A stretch of DNA of 64,000 bases from Callaeas wilsoni. Its lineage: Eukaryota > Chordata > Aves > Passeriformes > Callaeidae. The stretch covers positions 186,001 through 250,000 of the forward strand of contig VWPU01012171.1 in assembly GCA_013398955.1 (NCBI GenBank). The letters run 5' to 3'. Made by a program: the position numbers and the translations under genes. The notes below the pieces were generated by a model that saw only the letters and a program-made list of their open reading frames with translations, made no database searches and had not been told where the DNA came from. Positions 1-11,800 of this stretch are shown piece by piece; within the stretch, counting starts at the first letter, position 1, and the number at the start of each line of letters is the position of its first letter.

Positions 1-2221
1 ATGACATAAAAAAGAGCAAGAGATCAGCTGTGACAAAGGAAATATGAGTCAGTGGTTCCTAAGTTAATCAAAGATAAACAAAGATGAGAAGCAAAGAAAC
101 CAGATGCACAACTTTGTTTTCCATATTAGGAAAGTATCACAGTCTTATAGTTCCTACAGAGGCACTCAAATGCTGATAATCATAGAGTTAAAAAGCCAAA
201 CAGGGAGAACAGGAAATTTTAGTGGAAACACATAAAATTTTCCCTCTTGTTACCTTGGTCAGTCTGACAGCTCTTTTTCTCTCTTGTGGAATCTGAAAAT
301 CTAGAATAAATTTTATTTATTTTGTCAAACCAAGGCCACATAATGTATGAAGACCGTTTAAATCCAGATGATGTAAATCATACTAGAATGCAAGTGGCAT
401 ACTGCTGGGATTCGTCCTCTAATGTCCTCTGATTTTCTATCCAGTTCCTGTTGCTTTTTAGTGCCTAAATTTCATTCTTCCAGAAGTCAAAAACCGACCC
501 ACACCTCTCTCACTTATGGTCTAAACAGGTGATAGAGGCCTCTGAATCACCTCAAAATCTGAAAAAGTCAAAACAGAAATAATAAAGGATGTGCCTAAGC
601 ATGCCTTACTTGTTTTTCAGTTGAAAAGGATGGAAAAGGGTGGGATAGAGAAAAATGGAGAGAGCTATATTCTGGTTTAGACTCATAACACAGAAGTTTT
701 GCTTTTCAGACTTGATTTCAGCATGACTTCCTAATAGCAATGAATAAACACTTTTCAGCTTTTTTTTCACCTGCCTATTGCTGCTCCTATCTCTCTTGTT
801 GGTATTCAGTGTGTTTTTAAGTGCTTTGAATTGAACAAGAGCTACAGAGCAGCTAAATAGAAAAGAGTAATACTTGGCCTAAAGTGCAGAATAGTTACAA
901 CCAACTAATTAACTTTGAAAAGTTATTTGAAAAGTTATCTGATATTAAAGAGACTGTATAGAAGTAAGTTTTACTTTTGACATCTATTATAAAAGGATTT
1001 GAAAGGTTTTTCCTTCTAAGGGGAATAGGTGGCTAATTAGAAGTAAGTTATTTTATTACTGTGTAGTGAATTTAAAGTAAGAATTGCCCAATTTCTCTGA
1101 AGCAGAAAACCCCATGAATAATACTTTCAATGGAAAATCAGAAATCCAATAATGATGTGGAAGCATGGTTTTAAATAAGACTTTGTGATATGACAGGAAG
1201 GAAATATTTCACTCATTTAAAGTGAGATGTTGGCTTGCTTGAGAATGATATGGAACACTAAAACCCCCTAAAATATATCCACACAGCTCCTGGATCTGCT
1301 GTGTTAGAGAAAATATTTTTATTAGCACTCATCACACAAAATATACCTTATCCTGTCAGGAAATTAAACCAAATTATGTGATAGAGCTTTTTATTTTTAC
1401 ATTGGCACAAGTTCTGCACAAAGTCTGATTAATTTTTAGTGTAGCAACTTGCAAACATGTGGCCCTTTCACCAAAGTAGACACAAGGATGTTTTTAGAAC
1501 CTTAATGTTCTAAAAGCAAAGAGAATATTCTTTGGAATATATATATAGCAGAAAATCCAACATTGCTACTTCAAGTAGTTCTGTCAAGCAAGATGATATT
1601 CTTGCCAAAGCAACAGCAATGCTTTTATAAGCACCACCCCAGAATTATCACTGAATAATACAAGCGTTCTTTTGTTTGTTTGTGTCCTGGTGAAGTACCC
1701 AGTTCAATTTGGAAGTAAGAAACATTCACCATTATGTGGACAGAAGGACCCTAATTCTACCAGCTCTGCTCTGTTGAAGTTTTGCTCTGTCTTTAGGCTG
1801 TAGAATCAGCTTGTGCTTTTCTTTGACCCTCTCTGTTAATCCAGCCGGGTCTCTAGTCCTCAAATCTTCATAAAACATATACTTATGTCCTAAAAATGTT
1901 CTGTATGAGAGAAACCTGCAGCAAAGACTCTGCAATCCACTGCCAACATCCTGCAAGGAGTTAAGAGCTGACTGTGAGGTCTTGTCTGCTTCCAGAGCCA
2001 GGAGCAAAATACTTGCCACAGGAAATAAGAAAATGCAACAGCTTAAATTATCTTCCAATAGAAGTGCCTTGTCAGGGGGAGGTACACTGAATGTCACACC
2101 AAAATCTGAAGCAATTTCATTATTGGTCTTTCAATAAACAATAATGATATATTCAATCTTTTGTTCAGAGACCTGTTTGAGGAGTCCCTCTTAAGGATTT
2201 ACAGAAAAAGTGGAACCTGGA
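1..2221. other. Noncoding AT-rich sequence
   Basis: Unique AT-rich DNA without recognisable repeat bodies. It holds a minus-strand open frame of 121 codons (1732-2097) with no family resemblance. It also has two short splice-flanked segments (39 bp at 254-292 on minus; 45 bp at 484-528 on plus) that are too small to call. Confidence 0.6.
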
Positions 2222-2902
2222 GTGTTGGCTGATTGCAACCACAAGTATCAAGGGCAAAAATGCAGCATGATGCCAGAGAAACAGTCTGTCAGGCCACCTG
2301 AAGGCTTCTGCTGTGGCTGCCCACAACCCCCGACCATGGCATCAGACCCTTTTTAAGTCTGCCAGCCCCTGTCCCAGGGATGCCCCAGCAATACCAGCCT
2401 CCAGCTCCATCTCCATTCCAGCAGGCAGATGACCTCCTGGATGGACCCCCTCCTGCCACTGACGCCTTAGGATTTTAGCTTTTATGTATTCATATATTTG
2501 TAATCCTGCAATTCTTTAGTGTATAACTCTGAGCTCCATATAGAGTGTTAGCTACTGCTTTTCCCATTTTGGTCAGACACAACAATTCCTCTCTAGGCCT
2601 GAGAATCAAGGACACCTCACTGTCTCAGGCCCTGAGAAACGGAAACAAAGGTGAGTGGGAGGGAGCAAACTGAGAGAATGGGACTGCCTGAAGCTGTAAT
2701 TGGACAATTAACCTCTGATACGCAAATGGACAAAACTTATATCTGGCTGAAAAACGTGTGACTGTGTCCATCTTGGGTGTAGCCTCTGCGAGACTCCTGC
2801 ACTGCCCAAGGTGCACCCTGTGAAGGCCTTTCAATAAATACCTACCCTTTATCCTTTCTCTCTGTCTGGCCTCTGTTCCAGGTCAGCCTCAACAAGGCAT
2901 CA
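2222..2902 (+). mobile_element. LTR-like endogenous retroviral sequence
   Basis: This block is richer in GC than its flanks. It runs from a TGTTGGCT start to a tail with AATAAA at 2833-2838, a pyrimidine-rich stretch and an end at ...AAGGCATCA. That layout fits the U3-R-U5 order of an avian LTR read on the plus strand. A 58-codon proline-rich open run (2302-2475, stop TAG) lies in the first part and could be U3 sequence or the edge of an internal region. I found no target-site duplication, so both boundaries are approximate, and a 5' start nearer 2480 is possible. No gag, pol or env frame is present. The subfamily cannot be named from reading alone. Confidence 0.45.
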
Positions 2903-5794
2903 CCACAGCGTGTGCTGCAGCCGGTCTCCATCCCTGCCTCTGGCTCCCACTCCTTTTTGTCCTGTGTGAAACCTGGCCCTGGCTCACTGCTCGGTGTGCC
3001 TGGCATGGCTATACACAGCCATGGCCATAGATAGGCATGGCCAAAGGTTAAGTCAAGTCTGCAAACAGCCTTCTTTCCTTAAAATCATTGTTGCATTGGG
3101 TATATTTCAGGACATTCTTTGTGTTTGTATACTAAGCTTGGACGACATTTCCTGAACTCATAAGGTGATGTAAAATTAGTCAAGGCAACTCACAGTAAAA
3201 ATTTCTGTAGTTAATAATAAATTAAACTGCTTATTGGTGCAAGCAAGAAAGATTTCTTTCAGAGGGTGAAGGAGAAATTCAACAAAAGATAATTGATAGT
3301 GGAATTAATCTGCCTGCTAGATAGGCTTTTGACTCTGATCAACAAATTTGGTAGCCAAACTGACAAATGTGTATTTTAGACCAACGTGTACATTTCTCTG
3401 CATAGTAGTACAGATAGAAACTGAAGAAGGGGAGTACGGAGGGAGGTAAATCTTAATAGTAAATGAAAAAAAATTAGCCTGAAATTAAGTGATGAGTGGG
3501 TGAAGTTGGCACAAGCTTTATTAAAAGTTTTTCAAAATTACTTCATAGCAGAAAAAAATTATACAGCATTAAATGCATCTATCATACCAATATAATAGAA
3601 ACTGTAATTATTGTACCACAGAAGAAAAAGGAATAGACCAAGGAAGAGAAGTCAGGGCAACAGAGTAATAAATGAATTTAGTGCTACAATTTAAAAACTC
3701 AATTGAAGAAAACTAACCAAGAATGCAGCCTGAGGGAGATGAGTGGGATGGAAATAAGAAGCTAAATAATTAATAAATTTGATGCTCGAGAGAATGCAGC
3801 AAAAGCAGTACTAAAGAAAATAGCAAGTTGGTAGAAAGATTAGTCACAAAGGTACAAAGACAACAACTTGGTTATTATGTGTGTTACACCTTAGGCTTTG
3901 GATGAAAGAGAATGTAGGTGTTGGTGGACAGTCCAGTAAAGTCAATGGAAACATTCCTTGTGAGTAACAAAAGCTTTTAGGACAGGGGTTCAGGTATTGG
4001 GCTATGCCTAGATATCAAAGAAAAGTCTTATTAGGTGAAATGGTTCAAGAGCTAAAGCAAATGGAAAAGAACTAATTGTCCTTCTCTAATTACAGATTAT
4101 GGAGCCTTGAGCAGTACCACAGTTATTTGATGTTCTAGTGGCAAAACCCTGTGTGTAAGGACATGTTCTGGTTAGAGATCAGATTGCATGTTTTCAACCA
4201 GCAATGCTGTTTCCATTTAGAAGTGGGAAAGGGTGATTACTGCTAAAGTAGAGGCCAGCAGTATTAAGTGTTGTGTAAACCAAGACTTGTGCAAATGTGA
4301 ATTGATATATTCATACATAATTATATGCATAGAGATGCAGGTTTCCAAGGGATAGAATTTTTTCTTTCAATCCAAATAGTTTTTCTTTAAAATAAATAGA
4401 AAAGTGATTCTATGATTCTCCAATATAGCTCACATGTGCATTTGAAGTTTGCTAAATTCTGCACTTTTCTACTCTTATTGGCTGGCTAATAGTATTTTTG
4501 ATTTAACATTCCTTTTTCCAAATATGAATATTATTCCCAAGTTCTCTTGTTTTTCCCTGTTAAAAAGATTTGAATGTTATAGATTTGTAGAGAAAAACAC
4601 CATGCTAATGCACATATAAATTAGTTTATTAGTTATTTTATAGTGCTTTTGGCTTCTTTTAAGGTTCTAGGTTATAATTAAATAGCCCCTAGTAAATATT
4701 TGGATGCCAATAGTTTATTTATATGCCATTTAAAGTGGTTAGAGTTTTATCACAGCTCTCAAAATATGTTATGAGAGTCTACTGCTGAGAAAAGTCACTA
4801 CATGGAAAAACTGAAGTTTCAACCTCTTATGAATGTGGAAGATATCTTGACCTCATGAACTGACAACTTCTTCCTCAGAAACAAGCTAATACATTAAATA
4901 ATTCCCCAGTTTCTTTTTTTAAAAAGTTTGAGCACACATTTTAACACATTTGACCATATGGTATGATTCTGACTCTCCTTGCTGAATGACCTCAGTTTTG
5001 CTGGTAAAAATATTAGAAAATTGCCAGTGAATGTAATTTATTCACTATGATTTTGCTTGATAAAGCAAAAGGAAGGAAGATAAAGTAGAGTGAAGCAAAA
5101 GTTATCCTGAATCTATGGCTTGTTGTTGTAACTACCTAGCTTTACGAAAAGTGTACACATAAAAACCTTTTGGAGGGTACAAGCCTAAAAATTCTTTTTC
5201 TAATAATAGAAAATATTGTCTTTCATTAGTAATATAATATTAGAAATAATCTGCAAAATGTACTATTCTTCTATTGTCATGCTTTTTTTCCCTCTTGATG
5301 CTTTTGCCCTTGACATGTTTTTTCTGCCTGGGTCTCTAATACCACTTTTGTGAGCTCCATATGATCACTAGTTGATGGACACTGACAGTTTTCCTTTACT
5401 CTGATGCCATATGGAATGATTAATGTAGAATTTTTCTTAAAGTCTTACAAGCTGTTTGCTTCTAAGGGAGAATAAATGAAGTAAGAGTTTCATCCTTATA
5501 CTTTTTACTGTTTGTCAACTTTTGTTCTCGTACATTTTATCACATTCTCTGCCCTGGTAGAACCTGCAATGACCATTCTGCTGGGAGCTCAGGTGACTCA
5601 TTGTCTCCTCTACTACAAAATTAGCTGGACTTTTATTCCTTTCTTTTCCACTAACTGTGCTTTTAATAAGAAAGTTGGAGCCATTATATCCTTGTGCTGA
5701 GGGCAATCCTCTTTTCAGTTTTCTTGCAGTCCAATAGAACTCTTCTCAGACTCCTGAGAAGTTCAAGGTTTCACAGATATTCCCAGTAACTTAC
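2903..5794. other. Noncoding sequence, nothing recognisable
   Basis: A short GC-richer segment follows the LTR to about 3060, then AT-rich unique DNA. A pair of opposed 62-63-codon frames at 5512-5706 shows no splice context. Confidence 0.6.
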
Positions 5795-5895
5795 ATCACA
5801 GCAGGCAGCAACATGTTGCTCTTGAGCATTAACATAGCCATTCATTACTTCTGACTGGTCACAATAGAGAATTACACGATTTTCATCTTTTATAT
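5795..5895 (-). other. Possible coding exon, unidentified
   Basis: On the minus strand an acceptor (gcttcaagtgttttcag) and a strong donor (GAT|GTAAGTTAC) flank 101 bp. The segment starts with two bases completing a codon and ends in phase 0. The open frame reads IKDENRVILYCDQSEVMNG and ends QEQHVAACCD. It is acidic and polar with several Cys, and RNY codons are frequent (13 of 33), which looks coding rather than random. I do not recognise the family. If the gene to the right ends at 18080, this would belong to another minus-strand gene. The open frame continues beyond both splice sites, so openness alone is weak evidence. Confidence 0.28.
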
Positions 5896-8800
5896 CTGAA
5901 AACACTTGAAGCAATGTATGTTGAAAACTGCTCATGGGAAACACTTTGAAATGTAAACCCACTAGGAATTCTGAGCCAGAGAAAAACCTAAGAATCCAAA
6001 AAGTAGTGTTTCCTATTTTTGAGTGTTACTGAAATATATTTTATTTACTGTGTAACTTTATTCAGAGGTCTGTCCTTTGAGGAGCACTTTAGCAATAAAA
6101 TTTACAAAGATAATTTGCTAGCACATTCCTTACTTAGAACAAGTTCTTCCAAGCAACTCTTAAGCAATTCATCACTGGACAGACAAGCAGATGTTCTGAA
6201 CTCTGATACCATAAGCATCAGTCCCCATTGTTTAATTTATGGAATGTTTCAGCTCATCCTCTGTTTCGGCTCAGGTTATAGAACTTTTATATCAGTGGAC
6301 TTGCTTGTTAGATTATACTTAACAACTTCTACTGATGAGCCTTTATCAGGCAAGTGTTTGCTTCCTGCACAGGTAGGTTTAATTTGCAGCACAAACCAGG
6401 ATGTACGAACCTCCCCAAAGGGATAGAAGGACATGAAAAACTGTCTGACCACTGAAACAAGAAAACTTACAGGTCTTCCTGCAAGGGAGATGAATCTGGA
6501 CAGTGGATCAAAAAGAAAGAAATGTGTGTGGGTAGATTTTAGTGGTGTATGAGCATGGAGAGCAGCAATGGGCGATGGATGATGGGAAAGTCTGAAGGTG
6601 GTTAGAGAGTAGGGTAGATTATGGATTATGGATCAGACTGGATTATGGGCAGGAAGGTAGGGAGGGAGCTGTGGGAACTGCGTGTGGCACAATTGATGAG
6701 AAATAGACTGATGGGCTATAAAGTGATAAAAATGGGTACCTTCATGTGCTCTGCCCAAACCACGCCTGATCTAAACGTGTGGTTGAACTGAGCTGTGCTG
6801 GACACTTAGGAAAAGGGTGCAGGTGCCCTCAGATGGCAGGAAGGAAGGCAAATTCAGTGCAGGCTATGGGCTCTGCTACTGAGGTGAATCCACATCCCTG
6901 CCATGGCACAGGCTGTGGTGTCTTAGACTACCACCTTCAGTCCTGCACACCTTACACTTCCACTGAGAACTGAAGTGTTATGACACAGCCTTTCATCACA
7001 CACATTCAACTTACAGCCTCCCTTTTCTGACTTACACCCTAACCCACAGCTGTCCCAACTCATTCTGCACACAACCTGTTTGCCAGGCCAGCAACCTGGC
7101 TCACAGCTCTTCATCCCTTTGGTGCATCTCCCTTCCAACTCTCTTCCTCCCATTCTCACCCCACCAGTTCTACAGGATGGATAGGCTGGGAGCATAGGAA
7201 TGAATAGCGGAATTAGAGCTGGGTCTGTCAGCATTCATCAAAACCCATGAAATATCAGCTATACAGAAGATACTGACTGCAACCCTGTAAATTAGATTCA
7301 ATTTTATCCTCAGAGTCTGCATGAATTGTTAATATTTGAAAGCAATATAAAATAGAGGGGAAGAAACTCTTCTGGAACAAGTTCAGACCAATAATAGAAA
7401 CATTTTCTGTGCATTTCTTATATGTTGTGAGAAACTGGCTTTTAGATCAAGGCTCATTAGAAAAAGGAGTTGCCATGTTTTGTTATCTTCCCCAGAGAGA
7501 GGCATATAACATCATTCATTCTATGATTAGTTAATTTCCAGATCTACATTTTGGTTTGCTTGTTCAGTTTCCAGCCTTTCAGATTATTGCCTGTGACTCT
7601 TCATCTCAACATAACTCTGTGGAGCTTGAAAACTGGATTGCTACGTGTTGCCTGTGACACTCATTATCCTTCTGAGAGCGCTTGGCCCAGTGTCTGTGCA
7701 TCCTGTTGCTGTGAATCAAACACAGGTCACTGCACTCAGTGTTCATCTGCTGTGACGTGCTTCAGAACAGCCGTGTTGAAATAAACCACTTGGTGAATTT
7801 TCTTATCATTTGGAAAAGGAAGACAGATGCAAGCCAAATAACTTCATGTCTACTTTTCACCAGTGAATGCCGGTTGGTATAGCTTGGTCATGTTAAAAGG
7901 CAAAAGGTAAAAAGTCTACAACAAATCTTGGTTGTTTGACTGTGGATAACTGGTAGAAAGTTGTGGGGCATAAAGTGTGGCATAAAGGATCCTGAAATGT
8001 TATATGAGGATTGTTTTAAATCATGAACATTAAAAAAAAAACCCCAAAACCTGAACACTGGCCACACTATTTCCACACCTTATTATGAATGAGTGTATTA
8101 GAAAAATAGAGAATTAGCTGGCTCAATCACTTTGAATAAGTACTCCTAGCTTCCAGCCAAGGTAATGTATACTATTTTCCTGGATAACTGCCACATGTTC
8201 TCACATAATTTTTTTTAAACTGTGATATTTCTTTAAATGTCAAGATGGGCTGTGCTGTATTATGAAAGTGTATAGAATTTTTAGGATGTAACCTCATATA
8301 ACATGGTTAATAATCAAAGTTGAAATGCAATATTAAGAAAAAAGTTTTAGTGAACAGAGCAAATTTCAGCCTGTCAGTGACAAAGGTAATACACAGACAA
8401 AGCATAGCAAAAACTAGACATAGACAATCAAGTAAAATGAAACACAGAACCCTTTCCTGCAGATAGTTCATTTACTGAACTATATTATCTAAGGGTTGCC
8501 AAAATACCTATGTAGGCTCCCGGAGAGGACAGGTTAACACTAATGGTGAGATCTGGGGTGGTTCAGATTATTAGGAATGTAGAGTGATTGGGATTTCATC
8601 CAGAGGCTGTATAGGCAGCTGATCATTTCAAGAAACTCCGCCCCCAAATGAGGAATAACAGAGCCGACAGCTGCACTGGATGATGATGTTTCAGTTACTT
8701 GTCCCAGACAAAGCCATTGCTGCATTTAGCTCAGTCAAATTTAAGTACACAACGTATGGTTCAAGTATGGCACGGAGCTAATGCAGTTTGTTTCAGCACA

Positions 8801-11800
8801 TGGCCATTATTGTATAACTAGGAAAAAGTTTTGTACTTTTTAAAGTCATGGTAGAGCAGTTCCTGAGAGCTAGTATGAAACCTGTAGCCTGCTTTTTTTG
8901 TTGTTTTTGTTGTACATGTCTGTATTTCACAGAATCAGAAACACTGATCCTAGTGTCAGGGATCAAGTAAAACTGAAGGAGAAGATTTCTGAGTTTTCTG
9001 AATCTCAGTGTGAGAATTGAGACTATAACAACAATTTTCCCCTTTTTCAAAAAAAAAAAAAAGATAAGAATGTATTATCTTGCATTTTATTATGTACATG
9101 TAGGTCTTCTGGCTCATTCTCTGACACAGTATGTTATATTTTCACCTGCAACATAGAAGTTGCATACTATTATTGTAGTATTTAATGCTGGTAAAACATC
9201 ATATATAGTTTGAAAGAAGGACAATATTGAACCAAACTCTTTTTTCTTCTGGAAGATACTTGCCAAATTAAAACATTTTGTAATGTGAATATGAAGAACA
9301 CTTTGCTTACATCAGTTGGAAAGGCATATTCTTGTACTGCAATAGTTGACATAATAGCAGACTGTACAGGAAAATGTACTGGGAGAAAATGTAGTTTAAA
9401 TTATTTTAAAAAAGATGCTGGCAGCCTTAGGATGCTGACCTTAGAAATGAGAATTCAAAGGTATTATGGAAATAGATAAAGCTGGCTGTTATGCACACAG
9501 AAAGTTGACTTATCCCAGTGTCAGATTCCCTGACATGTTCAATCTGTTCCAGTAGAAGGAGAAAAAAAAAAGCAAACCACGTAGAAATTGTGTTTCTGTG
9601 TGGAATAAAGAACCCTATGTACCCTTGCTTGTGTCTGTTATTTCACACTATTTAAAAAAAAGAAACTGAGTTAACTAATGGATTGTTATAAAGAGGTTAA
9701 CAACACAGTATTTTTCTAGATTAATAAATTGAGACAAAGCATAATTAAATGACTTTTCACAGACTGTGCTAGAAAAGATTTGATTTAATGGAATCTCCAT
9801 CTACACATTTTATTGAAGTGTGAAAAGGTAAAAAATTGAATAATGCTTAATTTAATGCAATTAAATTTGTCTCAGTTATCCATGCAGGTGAATCTCTAAT
9901 TGCAATTTCCTTCTCATCAATATTTAAACTATACTGAAAGATTAAATCAACCTTTTTTCAGTCAATATCATTGATCACAGACATAAGCTGTCTTCACTGA
10001 AATTACATCAGAAATTATTTTGATTTAGAAATTACTTAGCTCTGTACTGCTTCTGAGCTGTTGCTATATGCTAATAAAAGTCCTCAGACCAGCAGACTTC
10101 ACTTCTTGTTAATTATGGGGCTTGTCTATGTAGCTCTGAACTCCAATTCATGAGGTCTTGAGGTAGCCTTCTTGAAAGCTCCCCAAGGTGGAAAAATGGT
10201 ACCTGTAGCTCATGCTAATCTTTGTGAACAGTTTTAAAAATAGATTGTAACTAAAAAATGTAATGCTGTGATTTTTGCTCTCTGAAATGGGGAAAGCAAA
10301 TGTGTTCTAACAGGTCAGGTTTACAGTTTGTTTTTCTCTGCATTTTCCCTGGAAATAGGGCCAAGTTACACCTTTGAGTTTCAGAAGTGGATAAACTGCC
10401 ATTTAGCTACTTCTCTTACACTACAATTCTTTATCCTGGTATCTAGCCTGAAATACCCCTTTTGAATGTTAAGCACATAGATTCTTGTTGTGCCCATGGC
10501 TGACATGAGGAGAGGTGGTGCCCCTGCTTTGGCAGAAACTTTGCAAGGCATTCATTTCATTTGCTGCCTTTTAACTCTGATCCTTTGATTTTTCAGTTGT
10601 CCTAAATGAGCCATATTTACTGTGACTCTGTGGGGTCCTGCTGCTCTTGTCTGGGTTGTTGTTGCTCAGTTGGGGTGCAGTGCTCAGACTTGGTTTCATG
10701 TTCTCTGCAGAGAACCCCGGGACGAGCACTGCAGATCTTGGGTGTAACAGTCATCCTTCACCTCTCCTGCAGGCACCATTAATTCTTTTCAGATCCAGAT
10801 AATGGCAATTGTTTTTCTCCAAGACACCTTGGCATTGTGAGTTGTTATCCAGTTTGCAAGCTGTAATAATCCCTCTTCCCTCCCTTGGCCAGGTGGGATG
10901 TATCTAGGCTTATCACCGACTTGCCTTGCTACTAGTTTAACGCATTTCTCAAAGCCCAGCAAGTCATTTTGCAGGATTTTTAGATTTGTTGGTGAAGAAG
11001 TGGAGCTGTGACAATGTTGAAGGAAAGCTTCACTTGGGTAGAAGTTCAGACAGAATTATTAGCAGCTAGGGTGGTGTAAGGCCTTGAGCTGTCAAAATTC
11101 ACTGCTAATTGAAGCCAAAGTAAAGAAATGGACTGTGCTTTAGATTTTATTAGCTGACCAGTTTACTGCTCAAATCCCTGTTAGATGCTATTCGAATAAT
11201 TAAAGAGCAGGCCTTGAATGTTTTGTAAATAGTGTGTCAGTCTCACTGGGATTGTCTGCTTATCACTACTTAAGGAAATAAGCATTTTAAAGAAAAAATA
11301 CTGAAATGCAGAATGTGCTAAAATCCAAACTTAGAAAAACACTAGTAGTCATTAGAAAGAACTTCTTTTGCTGTTCATTTTCCACCATTACAAAGTAGTG
11401 TGGGCTCAGTTGTAAGAGTTGTAGAAACTTTCATATAGTTTTCAACTAAAGGTTAGGTGGTTTTGCCATGAATGAGATTCTCCTAAGTTTTTTATTTTAA
11501 ATTGCTCTCTCTTGAAATTACTATTGAAAGGCTCAGCTTGCTGCTAGGACACCAGGCTGTCAATCATGATTGCTTCAAATAGGATTATTTTTCACTCTAT
11601 AAAGATTAATTGGGGCTCCTCAGAGCTTTAGTTTCTTGGAAGGAAAAGGAAACAATTCTTCATTGATACTCATAATATCTCCCAGGCACATGGAAAAATG
11701 TGGTATTGGGCAGATCTTAAATAGAAATTGCTGAGCTTAAGTAGTGTGTGGGCTGGAAAAAGAAAGAAGATGGGTGCAGTGTCACTCATTAATTTTTTTC

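Noticed and set aside
254..292. 39-bp minus segment with acceptor and AAG|GTAACA donor, phase 0
   Set aside because: Phase-compatible with 5795-5895, but 13 codons are not enough to support a call.
484..528. 45-bp plus segment with acceptor TTCATTCTTCCAG and donor CAG|GTGATA
   Set aside because: Short, weak donor, and no neighbouring exon on that strand.
1732..2097. 121-codon minus frame
   Set aside because: No family resemblance or splice context, and the length is within chance expectation for this base composition.
10773..10836. Plus-strand segment between CTCTCCTGCAG and ATT|GTGAGTT, 20 open codons
   Set aside because: The splice signals are good, but the region has several pyrimidine tracts, and a second acceptor at 10880-10901 also opens a frame. 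The pattern is better explained by a pyrimidine-rich intron.
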